NCBI RefSeq assembly: GCF_047495875.1 | Contig: NC_092471.1 | Coordinates: 15,335,001 to 15,399,000, forward strand | DNA from: Pithys albifrons albifrons | Taxonomy: Eukaryota > Chordata > Aves > Passeriformes > Thamnophilidae | Direction of reading: 5' to 3' | DNA: 64,000 nucleotides | Shown: piece after piece, positions 25,160 through 36,591 of the stretch | Layout: each line of letters begins with the position of its first letter | Numbering within the stretch: the stretch's first letter is position 1 | Translations under genes and position numbers: made by a program | Notes under the pieces: generated by a model | What the model was told of the DNA's origin: nothing | The model's input: the letters and a program-made list of their open reading frames with translations, nothing else | The model's database searches: none

Positions 25160-25680
25160 ATTCTCTTTTTAGATTCTTGGATCTCTGCCTGCAATGTTTA
25201 TGCCCTGTTGTGCTGTCAGATATCAGGGTGGTTCCCTTGGTCCCTCAAGAGGACCAAGGCTTGTGAACGTGAGGCTGCTCCTCACTGTTTATAGAGAGCT
25301 CTGATCTGCTCAGTTTTCCTGGTCAGCCAGCTCGTAGCAGATCCTTTCTGTAACATCACCTGTCTCTGCCCTTCCTTTAATCCCAACCCTTAAGCTCTTG
25401 GTTGGCCCCTCATCCATCCCCAGGCAGAGCTCCAAGTGTCCAGCTGGCCATTGACATCATGTCCCTCATGTCCCCTGCCTGTCCTTTCTGAAGAGCTTGT
25501 ATCCTTCCATTCCAACACTCCAGTCACAGAAGCCATCCCACCATGTCTCTGTGATGCCAATGAGATCCGGCCCTGCAGGTGTGTGAATGTCTCCAATTCC
25601 TCTTGTTGATTCACCAGATTGGACTGGCCCTTCCAAAATCCTTCCCTTTGAATGAATTGACAAAAATATTACCTGCCCTT
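25160..25680 (-). repeat. CR1 LINE fragment, ORF2 endonuclease domain, minus strand
   Basis: Minus-strand translation gives the apurinic-endonuclease part of CR1 ORF2 in order. DLIGITETWWDG, DWSVGMEGYKLFRKDRQG and a degraded segment around 'AWGWMRGQPRA' are followed in another frame by ALYKQ and ASRSQALVLL. The last fits the 'SQALVLMGDFNHPDI' strand that carries the catalytic Asp and Asn of the AP-endonuclease fold. In this copy the 'GDFN' motif is lost to change. At least two frameshifts and several stops make it inactive. Most CR1 copies keep only the 3' end, so an isolated endonuclease piece implies that a longer copy inserted and its 3' part was later deleted or separated. Confidence 0.85.
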
Positions 25681-28600
25681 CATAGTCTCTGCTCTAGAGC
25701 AGACCCTGGGCATGTCTAACCTTAGTTTAGAGTGAGAGTTAGGGCAGGGAATCCAATAAACTGCATCTAATAGAGTACCCGACCCTTAATGCTGCAAATG
25801 CTCTCATTCCTTTTCCTCCTTTCTTTTATTTCTAAAAAGTTCACAGGAACATTTATTCCAACCTCTGAACATAATCACTGAGTTTCATAAAGAACAAGAT
25901 TCCCACAAGGCCTCATAAAAGTTATTCTCAGTGTTACAGTTCTACTTCAAAGGGAAAAAAAAAGCCATTTTACAATAACCTTGCTGTCATAGAGTGCTTA
26001 CAGCCAGGGTGTTCACTGGGAATAATCCATAATAAAAAGGAACCCTTTGGGACTTTCTGTCCAATTGCCACATATAAAACAAAGCAGGAAACAAAGTGTT
26101 GAATGTTCAGCTGTACATTCAGCTACCGACATCCGCAGAGTCAAAAATAAGGGAAGGAATAAAAACATAGTCTAATTCGATAGCAATATCTGAAGTGCTG
26201 CTCATTTTGTGATTTATTTGCTTTACATCATATCTTTTCGTTTCAATTTATTTTCTTTTTTTTCTTTTTTTTTCTTTTTTTTGTTTTGTCTGAAGCTGTC
26301 ATTGCTTCCAGTGCACTCTGAACAACTGCACTAATGGAGCTCCTTTGAACTCCATGTGCACTGGAATCTGCCATTTGCAACTACTGAGGAGCGGGTGGGG
26401 AGTGGGGGGACCTTAAGCACTGAGGTGTTGGAGCCCAAAAGAAATCCCACAGTTCTATTTCTCTCAAACTTTATGGCTGTTGTACCTCTGGAGAGAAATA
26501 TCATGACACTGTACTTTGATTCTGAGTTTTTTATAAAGCAGGTACATATCTAAAGACCTGGGTGGCTACCACATGAATCCACAGAGGATACAAAGGAAAA
26601 GTCCATAAAGAATTGGGTTTTTTTTTCACATCAGCTAGCAGCTTTCTTTCAGGTTCACGTCATCCTGACACTGCCTTTTGGTCTCAAAATGGGGTGTTTT
26701 TATTAATTTACATAATGGAAAGCCTCACTCCTCTTAGAGGATAACTGCCCTGCCCCCTGTGAACCCTCTTATACCTTGTCTGTAAGCACATCCAGCACAG
26801 CAACATCTGGTTAACCACATCCTATTAACCACCATATTCCACAAGTTTCTTCTAGTGTTAAATACATTTGGTGTGCACATTCAGAAACCTCTATGCTCTA
26901 GACTTTTCTTTCTCATACACCTTCAAATCATGAGGACCACTGAAGTACTTTTAACCAGCAGTGTGAAAACACACTTGTAACACAGAGGCCTGTGCCTATT
27001 GCTATGCATATGTTCAAGATATTTGTCTGAAATAACCATGCCATTTGCTGTTTTATTGAACTTGTGCCTTTCTACTTATTGCTACCAATAAAACTATGAA
27101 AATTTAAAAATGATAGTTCAAAAATTCTAATTTTTTGTTCAAATTCTGAATCTTTTTCTATCTCATTATTTCTTATCAAAATACCTGAACAAACCTTCTC
27201 TAGGTGGAAAAAACCCATGAGTTGATGATCTCCAGAAATGCAGAAATTCCTCAAGAACTGTGTAATTTAATTTCCAGAATAAAAATTAACTTAATTTCCA
27301 TAGTGCAAGACAATGTAGCAAAATGTAGTAAAATTTCCATATGCATTGTATTTTGAAAAGAAACTAATGACACTGATGAAAATGCTTTTCATTCTTTTTA
27401 ACAATCATATAATGATCACACAAGAGGCTTCAGAGTTCGAATGACGAAGTAATAATTCATCCATGGCACTGTCGATGACACTTGGCTTTTGGCCTTGTGT
27501 TTAAACCTTGTTAGCTATAAATTATTATTTTATAACTCATGCTTTGCTGCTAAAGATATTATTGGAGCATAATAACTTTAAGTTTGTATCGACTACTGAT
27601 TTTATTCACCCAGTTAAGTAGGTATTTCCAGCACCCTTCCAATTAATGCTTGGATCAGAAAATGAAGAAAGACGATATGTACTTGAGAATTCTGGATACG
27701 AATTAGAGACCAGAGAACCACAGAATAGAGAGAAATAGGATGAGACAGGATTTATGGGAGTGCTATACCAAAAAAAATCGTTGTTGCCTATAATAAACAT
27801 TTCTAAGCTGATGAATAAACATCAGCTAAAAGATGATGTTTAACAGTCTGTTGCAACTATAGAAAGACTTTTCTGCTACTTGGGAAATGAAGACTGTCAG
27901 AAAACTGTTACCTTCACAATATGTCTGACCATATCAAGTAAGAAAACAACAAATCAAACTTTCTGTGGCAACATTTACATTACAGCAGCCTTCTAAACTA
28001 ACTTGGGTTGCTGAGTTTAAGTAAACTATTCCAAATCATTATCAACAGAGATTATACACCTGTAGGACGTGCTGTGCTAAAGGGCCATATTTGCCACTTG
28101 GAAAATTTCTACTCTAGAAGCTACATTTGACAGACAAATATAGAATGACAAAACAAAACCAGAAAGAGCTTGCAATCTGTACAGACACATAGGGAACATG
28201 AAGTTATGCCTGTTCCCATTTTATAGGGATATGCCTAAGAAAGGAGCACTCTGAAGCTCCTGTTTGGGTGTGAGGTTGACTTGGAACCACCTTTCTCAGA
28301 GCAACTGGTCACTACTATAAAACTCTTCAGTTAAGTGGCACAGAAGACAGAGGATCTTTTCCAGACACTGATGACCAAAGGCCTTTTCTTGGCCTCTTAC
28401 TTTGGGAATTCAGCACAAGAGACTAGCAGACTGCCTCCAACCTTCCACACTTCAGGGAATTTTTCCTCTTGGAAGACATAATAATGCTGGTCACGGAGTT
28501 TTTGCTTTTCATAGCCTGTTCTTTTTTCTTTCAGCAGGAGTTAAAAAATTTAATGTATTTCTAGCAGTCTGTAGACCCTTTCTTCCTTAATTGTATTATC

Positions 28601-31600
28601 AAATTATTGCAGCAAAGAAACAGTGAAATAAAAATAATTTGGTTGTCCTGCCTATATACTCTGAAAATTAACAATGCAAAAGACAATGTTCTCAAAACAG
28701 AGTTCACAGCATTATTTCTACTGTCTCATCTCTATATCTGCAAGTGAGAGTGACAGTATTAAACCTGAGAATTTGCAAAGATCAGAATGAAAATGAAGAT
28801 GAAAATATGTCAGTCACAACCACAAGCAAAGTAGAAACCATTTGTGCAACATTTGGCAAATTCTTGGTATCCAACCATATTTACATGATTTAGTAATGCA
28901 ACTAAACATGTAGGTATAGACTCTGTAGAAGGCACCATCTTTTAGACTCAGAGGGTCTGGATTAATGAACAGCCTTCCCCAGATCTGAAGTGTATAAAAG
29001 TGGTTATGTTGTTTAGGTGGCAAGCTCCAAGTCTGAACCAATAAGTTATTTACCAAAAATCAGATTTTAACAATAGTTAAACAATGATCAGAAGCATGAA
29101 GTACAGAGAGAAGAACCATTATTTTATATTTGGGGCTGATCACAAACTCTTCCTAAAAAATTCACATATTTCATTCCAAACTTCTTGTAAGTTTGGTTAC
29201 ACCCCTACAGATGTTCATCTTTACTCAGAGAATGCATAGAAAACCACAAACCCATTTTTTAAAGATTTTCCAGTTAGCATTTAATGGGAAAAAAATCCAC
29301 CCAAACAAGCAAATAAAAATCTCCAAAAAACCCAAAATAAAACAAACAACTCCTCCAAAACAACAACAAAAATAATAATCCCACATTCTGACTCTGGAAA
29401 ATACAATAAGTAAAATTTATTCTCTTAAAACAATCACGCATTTTTTTCTTGGAGAATTTAACACATGCTCTTTAGGTAAAAGTTTCAAGCTAGGTTAAAG
29501 GATTTAGACAGGAGATATCAATACAGAGGATATTTAGTCCTGTAATTAATACAACTAGACTAATAGCAATGTTTCTTGTCTCAGATGATAATATGTCAAA
29601 TAAGTTTCTGTTATTCCAGCATCACTTCTTATTCTGCAGAATGTTGTGGTTTCATTAATCATGCTGAAGTACAGCAATTATTTTTGAAATGTTTCCTGTG
29701 CAGTAAAATTGTTTTTTACTCTCTATTGGTATTTTCTTCTCTTATGCTTAAACTATTTTCTATTTTCATACTTGGAGCTTTTGTCTTCATTTTTACAGCC
29801 TGTGCCAGTCTTTGTTCACATAGCAAAGCAGCCTAATCATTTCCCCAGTTACAGCTCTGACACTGAGAGATCATTCATGTCACAGCATATTGAGTTTATT
29901 TACACATAATTGTACCATATCAAGCTTTCCATTATCCTACACCAGCAATCTCAATAGAATCACACACAGTTGATAATGATGCTATCCAGAGGGTTTCTCC
30001 CCTATTTCACAGCACAAAATTCCTTTTTGCAGCTTACTGCAACCATTCAGGGCAATATCAAGGTTTCTGCCTCACATATAAGTAGTGTCTTGATTCCTGT
30101 TCTCATAAAAGCATGAAAGAAAATTCTGTCTGTGCAACCTATCACCATGAGGTGCTGGTAACAGATTTCTAAGAGATCATGCTGGAAAGACAGTATTTTA
30201 CTTTGCTTGCACATGACAAATATCAGATGATCCCCAGGAAATGACTTGCATTATAACACAAGGCTATCCAAGAGTCCTTCATCCCCAGCAAGCCCACTGA
30301 CTTCACTAAGGGTCTCTTTTCTCCTTTTGCTCCATTCACTCAATTCACAGAACAGTATGATGAAAACTGACTCACAAAACTACTTCTGGAGAATTGGAAG
30401 CCTGAATTGAACAGCACTCCCACATCAGAAGAGAATAAGTGGCACTTTGGCTGTAAAAGTTGTGCTAGTAGTGTAGAAAAACACAGGCAGCAAGGGGTGT
30501 GAGTTTGAATAGGCCAGAGGAGAATCCCAGCCCCTGAGTGTGCAGATCGAGGTCACTGTGGCACAGCACCTGGTAGGATAATAGAAAACCTGTCAGAAAC
30601 TCACTTAAACTACATATCTGCTCAAGGATGATCACTCCCACCACATGCTCTCCCTGTGGCCTGTCTGGATTCAGGGACACAGAGCAAGCCAGATAATAAA
30701 TTTTAACTATAAAAAAAGAGCTGGAGAACAGGAAGGAAAAATATAAGCTTTGTTAGGCTAAGGAGACTGAAGCAGAAATACCTGACCCAACAGCAAGCTA
30801 CAACACTCCTCTCCAGATGATCAACAAAGAAGCAAAGTGAAAACTTTCAGAACTTCAGCCTTCTAGGAAGGCCACAGATTCATCTTTAGGGTACATGTAT
30901 TTTGGAAACTAGAATGCACATGTGGGATTCAAGGCAAATTAGAGAACCTGAGAGAGATCAAGACCAAGTTACCCCTATGTGGCTACACACAGTTATATAC
31001 ACACACCCCTCTCCCACCACCTTTTGGGATGCAGACTACACAATAAAATCTGTTCAAAGACAGTTGCAGTCTACCTATTAGAAAGATTGCACCAAGAATC
31101 ACTTCAATGTAGGAGGCAGTTCAAGTGCTCCAGGACAGGAATTTCTGACTTCCTGCAGAGAGTAGGTTTCCTTTGGCATAGTCACTGAACACACTTTATG
31201 TACCTTCTATCTCTGAACAGAAACCTCCATAAAAATGGAGGCAAACACTGTGCTTGTGGCTGCTGCTTTCAGCCTGTAACATTTCCTGGCAAAACTGAAC
31301 TCTTGGCAAAATAATTGGTCTTTCTAAAATCCTGAATGATCATTCATCATCACTAACCTCCCCCTCCCCAGCCTCAACAAAACAATCTGATTAAAATAAA
31401 TACACTCTAATTATCCATGGAAGTGAGCATCACAGCACAACAGCATTAATAGTAGCTAAGTCTTGTTGTGATTTTAAAACTACTTGGTCCTTTGAAGCCT
31501 TAAAATGCCTGTAGTGGAGTGTACAAGGCACACGCAAAGTTGGAAAAAATTCTCTATGCCACTGGAAAGTCATTAAATCTCCATGTACCTCTCTGAATAC

Positions 31601-32684
31601 TGAACCAGCAATTATATTTTTATTATTATTAATTTGCATATGTAGCTCTCATTTCTACTTCTTGACTACTACATGAGTTAGCTCAATAACATATTGTAGA
31701 ATTTTTCAAAAAGGAGAGACTGTCCTTCCTTTACACAAGAACAAAACACAATCACAGTTTCTGGCTGAGACAGGAGTCTTTGGTGTATGTTTTACATTAG
31801 AGGTGTAACAAATGCAATGATAATCAGAGCAATATCCCCTCATAAAATACACCTAGAGCTATTGCTTAGAGATTTACTGGATCATTCTTCTTTTCAGTGT
31901 CTTGTATTTTCCAAATAACACATAATTTGACAATTGCAGAAATTGCATCCATGTCTTTTTTGGCTTTCTAAAAGTTATCATGCATAAGGGCAACAATTTT
32001 AAAAATCACTTAATTTTGCAGATGTTAAAGTGCAAATATGTTCCCTAATCTAAAACCGTGAAAAATAAAGATCTGACAAATCAAAAGTAAATAAAAAATA
32101 AGAATAAGGAATCATTGGCCTAAAGGGTGTGAGGATATTTGTTTGTTTGATGCACCTCGGGTAAAAATGCAACTGAGAAAAACAGAATGTGAGTTGAGAG
32201 GTGACAGAAAAAGCCACTGTTTTAATAAGGCTATTAAAGCAATTCTATTTGTATTACTAAAAAGAGTGATTCTAGCAGAGCATGCAGAGGCACTTATTCA
32301 GGAAGATTAAAAGGAAGCTCAGAAAGACATGCAATGAGGGGATTTTGGTGTTCAGCCCTGGTGGCAGCACAGCAGCTCTGCTGCAGCAGCAACACTTTGC
32401 ACCCGTTGTGTCCCTGCAGACTCCCCGCTTCAGGATTCTACACTGGAGCAATCAACACCGAGGTTACTCATTCCTCTATGCATGCATTTCAGTTCTTTTA
32501 TAAAACACCAAATACATTACTGAAGCTTATTTCATAATTTTCTAACAATGTGCCAATCACCAAAAGGCCAAAAGTGACTTAAAGATATTAAACATTTTTG
32601 AAAGTGTGTTGAAAACAGAAGTAATCCTCATTGTGCTCTCTTTTGCACTAAATCATAATTCTCTCCATCCCTTCTCTGATAATT
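25681..32684. other. Unique noncoding DNA with low-complexity tracts, no gene seen
   Basis: No gene is supported over about 7 kb. A T-rich tract with repeated T(7-9)C units lies at 26250-26288, and an A-rich tract with CAA/AAT units at about 29288-29378. Open frames of 60-86 codons are scattered on both strands without domains. A B-box-like 'GTTCGAATG' near 27437 has no A box upstream and is not a tRNA. A moderately GC-richer patch at 30480-30690 is unassigned. Confidence 0.5.
26250..26288. repeat. T-rich low-complexity tract
   Basis: Runs of seven to nine T are separated by single C, then G. This is a simple slippage-prone pyrimidine tract with no flanking retrotransposon that would make it a poly-A tail. 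Confidence 0.85.
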
Positions 32685-32691
32685 CTCTTTT
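32685..32691. repeat. Candidate SINE target-site duplication, left copy
   Basis: CTCTTTT directly follows the A-rich tail (in minus orientation) and is repeated at 33087-33093 next to the tRNA head. It is short and low in complexity, so its support is moderate. Confidence 0.5.
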
Positions 32692-32921
32692 GTTTTTGGT
32701 GGTTTTTTGTGGTTTTTTTTTTAATTGTGTATGTATGGCCAAACTTCATGATGAAAGATTTGGGAAGGGCTCTCCCCACATGGGTGCCCTTCGAGCCTGT
32801 ACAGTGGATTTTTTAGGTGAGGCACAGCCTGCGCTGAACTGGCCCCACCGTTTAAGTCCCAAGGTCCATCTGCCACAGCCGAGCGAGCTTGGACAGTGAC
32901 AGGGAAGTCCTCGGGACTGTC

Positions 32922-32973
32922 ACAGCACCCGGTACTGACCGGGGCTGACCCTGCTGAGCATCCGAGATCTGAC
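32922..32973 (-). pseudogene. 5S rRNA-like segment inside the SINE
   Basis: The minus strand contains 'CAGATCTCGGATGCTCAGC', 'AGGGTCAGCCCCGGTCAGTA' and 'CCGGGTGCTGT'. Against the remembered vertebrate 5S rRNA, the 42 bases from GTCAGATC to AGTAC match at about 35 positions. The sequence then jumps directly to the 5S 3' end (ACCGGGTGCTGT), so about 26 bases of 5S between two TAC triplets are missing. The 5' third of 5S is absent. The retained part covers the internal A-box and intermediate element of the type 1 pol III promoter. It is clearly not a working 5S gene. The identity estimate was done by eye. Confidence 0.75.
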
Positions 32974-33023
32974 GGGATGGGATGGCAGGGAAGCTTTAAC
33001 TGCCAGGGCATGGTCCCCACTGA

Positions 33024-33032
33024 GACTCGAAC
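33024..33032 (-). promoter_or_regulatory. Pol III B box of the SINE
   Basis: The minus-strand GTTCGAGTC is an exact fit to the GTTCRANNC core bound by TFIIIC. Confidence 0.78.
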
Positions 33033-33066
33033 TCACGACCTTGGGATTTGGAGTCCGGAGTGCTCT

Positions 33067-33077
33067 CCATTACACCA
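33067..33077 (-). promoter_or_regulatory. Pol III A box of the SINE
   Basis: The minus-strand TGGTGTAATGG fits the type 2 pol III A box (TRGYNNARNNG). It lies about 35 bases from the B box centre, a normal tRNA-gene spacing. Confidence 0.7.
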
Positions 33078-33086
33078 CGGGACTGC

Positions 33087-33093
33087 CTCTTTT
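33087..33093. repeat. Candidate SINE target-site duplication, right copy
   Basis: CTCTTTT abuts the 5' end of the tRNA head and matches the left copy at 32685-32691. Confidence 0.5.
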
Positions 33094-36000
33094 TAAATTA
33101 TTATTTAAATGAATATGTTGCCCAAGAAATCACCATTGCAGTGATTCACCATTGCAGTCTGACTGAGGTTAGAGTTATAGAAGAGTTTTTGCAGTGTTGT
33201 ATTTGTGTCATTATTCCCAAGACCATTGACCCAGGAATTCTCTGCTCATTTCTCTTTTTTTTTTTTTTTTTTTTGCTTATCTACCTTCCAGAGCACAGAT
33301 TAAGACAAGTTCCCCGTCTTCAGTGACCAAAGAGCAATAAAAAGCAAGAACTGAATTTGAAATATTTATTAGAAGTGTAGAGAACGAGAAGAGAAAAGCA
33401 ACCAAGGGAAAAGAAGCAGCAAAAGAGCATTGGACAAGGTTACTTAAACTGCTGATTAGTGTTCAAAAATAACCTCAGCAATAAGCACAAACGTGACAGT
33501 CCTGACAAAGAATAAGGCTTCAGTGCTAATAAATACTTGATATGAAGTGCAGCACCCAGAAAGCAGGTTTTTGCCCAGGATTTCCTCTATGGAACAATGC
33601 ATTTCCCTCACTTTTCCTGAACAGGCAGAGTTCAAAGCTCCAAGGAGACATTGACGCCGAATGCCCAGGCAGGGCACTCAGAGCCAGGCCAGTGTGGAGC
33701 AGCCTGTGTCTGTCAGAGTGGGAGCAAGGTGAACAGAGCAGCGTGTGCTGCTTGCTAAGATAACAAGCATGAGGATGTCTCTACAGCCTGAAGTTTACAG
33801 CTCACATGGCTATTGCTCTCCTGCATCCCCTTGGGCCTTTGTGCCCCTCCATCTTGTCTGTTTAGACAGGAAGCTCTTTGAGCTGTGATTTTACAAACAT
33901 GCAGCAATAAAAAGTACCCAGTGCAAGGGGCCTATGGGACCTGAGGCAGAAAGTTCTAAAAAAGCCAGAGAAACATCAATCCCTCCCTGAGACTGTTTCT
34001 TTACCATTTCTGTGTCCAACTGTTGTGGAATGGCTCAGGCATCCTGCAGTTTCCACAGAACACACTCCTCTCCAAACCGACTAGGAAGAAGCCAGACTTT
34101 CACACAGTCAACTTTAGATCTGAGTTTGCTTTTAATTGTCTGCTGTCTCCCATATAACCTGATTAATTACATGCCTTTTTCCCCATCAGCATCATGTGTT
34201 TGAACACAGTTGGGTTGTGACTTTATCTAATGAGCCATAAATACTGTCTTTTATAATATATCAGCTTCCGCCTTTGGGCTTCTGTTACCTAACACAAACT
34301 TGTCCTACTATTATTTCTGGGAAGTCCTTCACAGTTTAGAGTTAAGTTTCAACAGCATTTCACTGTCTCCTCTTTCAAATAGCTGACTTCCCTAACAGTC
34401 ATATTTATAATTTAAATTCTATTTTTTAAAGAGTTTTAATTACTGTTCTGTTGAAATCTTTGCTAGACAAAAGAGAAAATGCTTAATAAGGAAAATGAGC
34501 TAATTAGAAGATAGTTGTGCTTCATTTTAGGAAAGTAACAAATGATTTAGGATCTCTGTGTTGATTTAATAGCAGATTTAAATTCATGTTTCCCAAGTTC
34601 TTTTTCACCTAAAGATATAGCAAGACCTTCAAAAACCTTAGACACTTGTCTCTCTTTGAAATCAGTATTGGAAAAGTCTTGCCCCAGGGCTCCTAAGTCA
34701 CTTTTGAAAACATGACAGTATTAAAAACTATACAAACTCCTTATTAAAGTGCTTGAAGCTGTTGGTGGATATAGAGTCACAATTAAATACAAAGGGGTTA
34801 ATGATATTTAATATTTATCTATGAGTTTGTTGCTTGGCAAACAGATAATTTCTTGGTAAAAGATCTTCTAAAAGCACACATAAATGGATGGAGGTGATGG
34901 GAACAATTGAAGAATATGTTTCATTTAAAACACAATTTCATCCATAGAAACCTCTCCCTTCACTCAGAAATTTATTGTTGAATCTCTTTGATAATGCAAG
35001 CACTTTTATTGTGTAATTTCGACAATAATTCTTACTTATTCCTCTTCCTATATGTGTCTTCCAAGATGTTATGAGGCGTGTGCTGGAAAAGCTGTGGATT
35101 CTCAAAATCTGCTTCCTTTTGCTTTCTACCCAAATGAAACAAACTTTCTAATTTTCAGGAAGAAATGAGAACTTTCCAGAGCTACGTGTCCTTGAAACTT
35201 TGCTCTGAGGAAGTTTTCAACAGTTATTTTCTTCCTGTAATGTCCATTATATGACATATATTACAAATTGTATTTGATAAAATATCAGGTGTTGCCTTTG
35301 TAGCTTATGGATAAGAAAACACTATTTTTAGCCCCTGGGCTCATGCCTATAACAAGTTGGATATGAATTAATCCAGGTGACACCCCTGGATTGTTCCAAG
35401 ACCTGTCTGTCCTAACAGCACAATTATGCAATGCAGGGAAGTGATCAAAAAGAAGAGAGCACCCCAAGGCAATCAAACCTGGATCCTTTTGGATGCTTTG
35501 TGAATAAAAAGGAATGTTAAATATAAGTATTTTAATTAAAAAATTTATATTTGTAAAGTGTAACACAGTTGTAGTGTCTGCACTTGGAATTATGTTCTGT
35601 ATAATAGCTGTCTTATTATACAGGCTTTTACTCTCCATTAACCCTTACAAAAAAGGCACAGCAGCCCTGTCTCCTGACAGCTTATCCAACAATCCTCTGC
35701 ATAATCAGTGTGGCAGAATGAGTCCTACACTTACAGTCACTCATGTTACATATCCAATTAGTTGAGAATGGTGAACATTATCTCGGTGAAAAACAAAGTT
35801 TTCATAAAGTTTATCCATAAAGTGAGAGAGATCAGGTTTTTGAAAGAGATTAAGTGGGTGAATGTGAAGACATCTACCTCCAGCAAGAATAAATTCAACA
35901 AGTTTCAAGCAAATAATGACATATTGAGAGCAAAGGGCACAATATCAAACCAAAAGCAAGGTGAGAGGCACACTATGTTTAGATTTGCCCTCCTGTATCT

Positions 36001-36591
36001 TTGACCTGCACCCCTACTATGCACAACACAAGTGAATTGATCTTTAGAAGTACACAGCCATTAAAAGGAATGGCAGTTTGTTTCCATGGACAGCCTCTTT
36101 CCCATCTAGAAAAGGGAGGAAGTCACTGCATATGAAATTTAAAATGCCATTAGTGATATGTTGCTTAAGACAACAGCCTCACTTATAAACTTGTAAGTAC
36201 TGCTTACCTTTTAAGCAGAGTATGAAATAAAAAAAAATAAATGTCAGCACTCACATGAAAAATCTTTTAACCTGTGATACTATTATTTCAACAGGAATTC
36301 AGATATTCCCACTCTCCCTGTCTTAGCAAACACATCCCTAAGCACCTGGAATTCTCAATATTTAGGAGGTCTCTAAGTCATGACTTAAACATTCAAAACT
36401 GACTGCAAAACCTGTGAAGCTGTAAAACCATCTGCAGTAACAGTCTACTCCAGACTGCAGTATCTCATCACTGGTTTGGTGCTCCTGGAGCCAGGATCTC
36501 CAAGAGAATGCAGAACTGCTGACAACTAAGGAGAAAACACTGATAGAAACGTTTCTGCCATGGACACATTTCACAACAGCTACAACATTTC
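33094..36591. other. Unique noncoding DNA, no gene seen
   Basis: It contains a 20-base T-run at 33255-33274 and a short direct repeat of CACCATTGCAGT at about 33132-33158. Open frames (up to 117 codons, minus strand 35285-35638) show no domain and overlap frames on the other strand. No gene is called. Confidence 0.55.

Larger units (their letters stand above)
33011..33084 (-). pseudogene. tRNA-like SINE head, anticodon CCA (Trp-like)
   Basis: The minus strand folds approximately as a tRNA. The D-arm region 'TGGTGTAATGGAGAGCAC' serves as A box. The anticodon arm has loop CTCCAAA, giving anticodon CCA (plus-strand bases 33049-33051). The T-arm has GTTCGAGTC (33024-33032) as B box. The acceptor stem (AGTCCCG with TGGGACC) pairs at about six of seven positions only if one extra G in the 3' strand is skipped. 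The lower anticodon stem is mispaired. It ends in ACCA but runs straight into other sequence. The 5' half and D-arm resemble tRNA-Gln while the anticodon loop resembles tRNA-Trp. The broken stems and the SINE context argue against a working tRNA gene. Confidence 0.75.
32692..33086 (-). mobile_element. Composite tRNA-5S rRNA SINE, minus strand
   Basis: A roughly 395-base non-autonomous retroposon is read on the minus strand. From its 5' end it has a tRNA-like head (33084-33011) with intact pol III A and B boxes, then a linker, and then a 5S-rRNA-like segment (32973-32922). A unique GC-richer body follows, with an end reading 'GGCCATACATACACAATT', and finally an A/C-rich tail (about 32722-32692) of the form A10-CCAC-A6-CCACC-A5. 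A seven-base CTCTTTT occurs immediately outside both ends, consistent with a target-site duplication. The combination of pol III promoter, compound RNA-derived head, A-rich tail and flanking direct repeat is the SINE signature. Known vertebrate SINEs such as AmnSINE1 combine 5S and tRNA parts, but with 5S first; here the tRNA is first. I cannot assign the family. The partner LINE is unknown: the end does not look like a CR1 tail, and the CATACATACA motif recalls RTE-type tails only loosely. Confidence 0.78.

Noticed and set aside
27430..27450. B-box-like GTTCGAATG
   Set aside because: No A box, stem pairing or tail nearby, so it is not a tRNA or SINE.
32922..32973. 5S rRNA gene
   Set aside because: The 5' third and about 26 internal bases are missing, and it is embedded in a retroposon.
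33011..33084. Functional tRNA-Trp gene
   Set aside because: The acceptor stem needs a one-base bulge, the lower anticodon stem is mispaired, and no pol III terminator directly follows. The sequence continues into a 5S-like block, so it is a SINE head.
32721..33096. Three overlapping open frames of 66-99 codons on both strands
   Set aside because: They lie entirely within the GC-richer SINE and have no protein-like features. Their length is explained by fewer AT-rich stop codons there.
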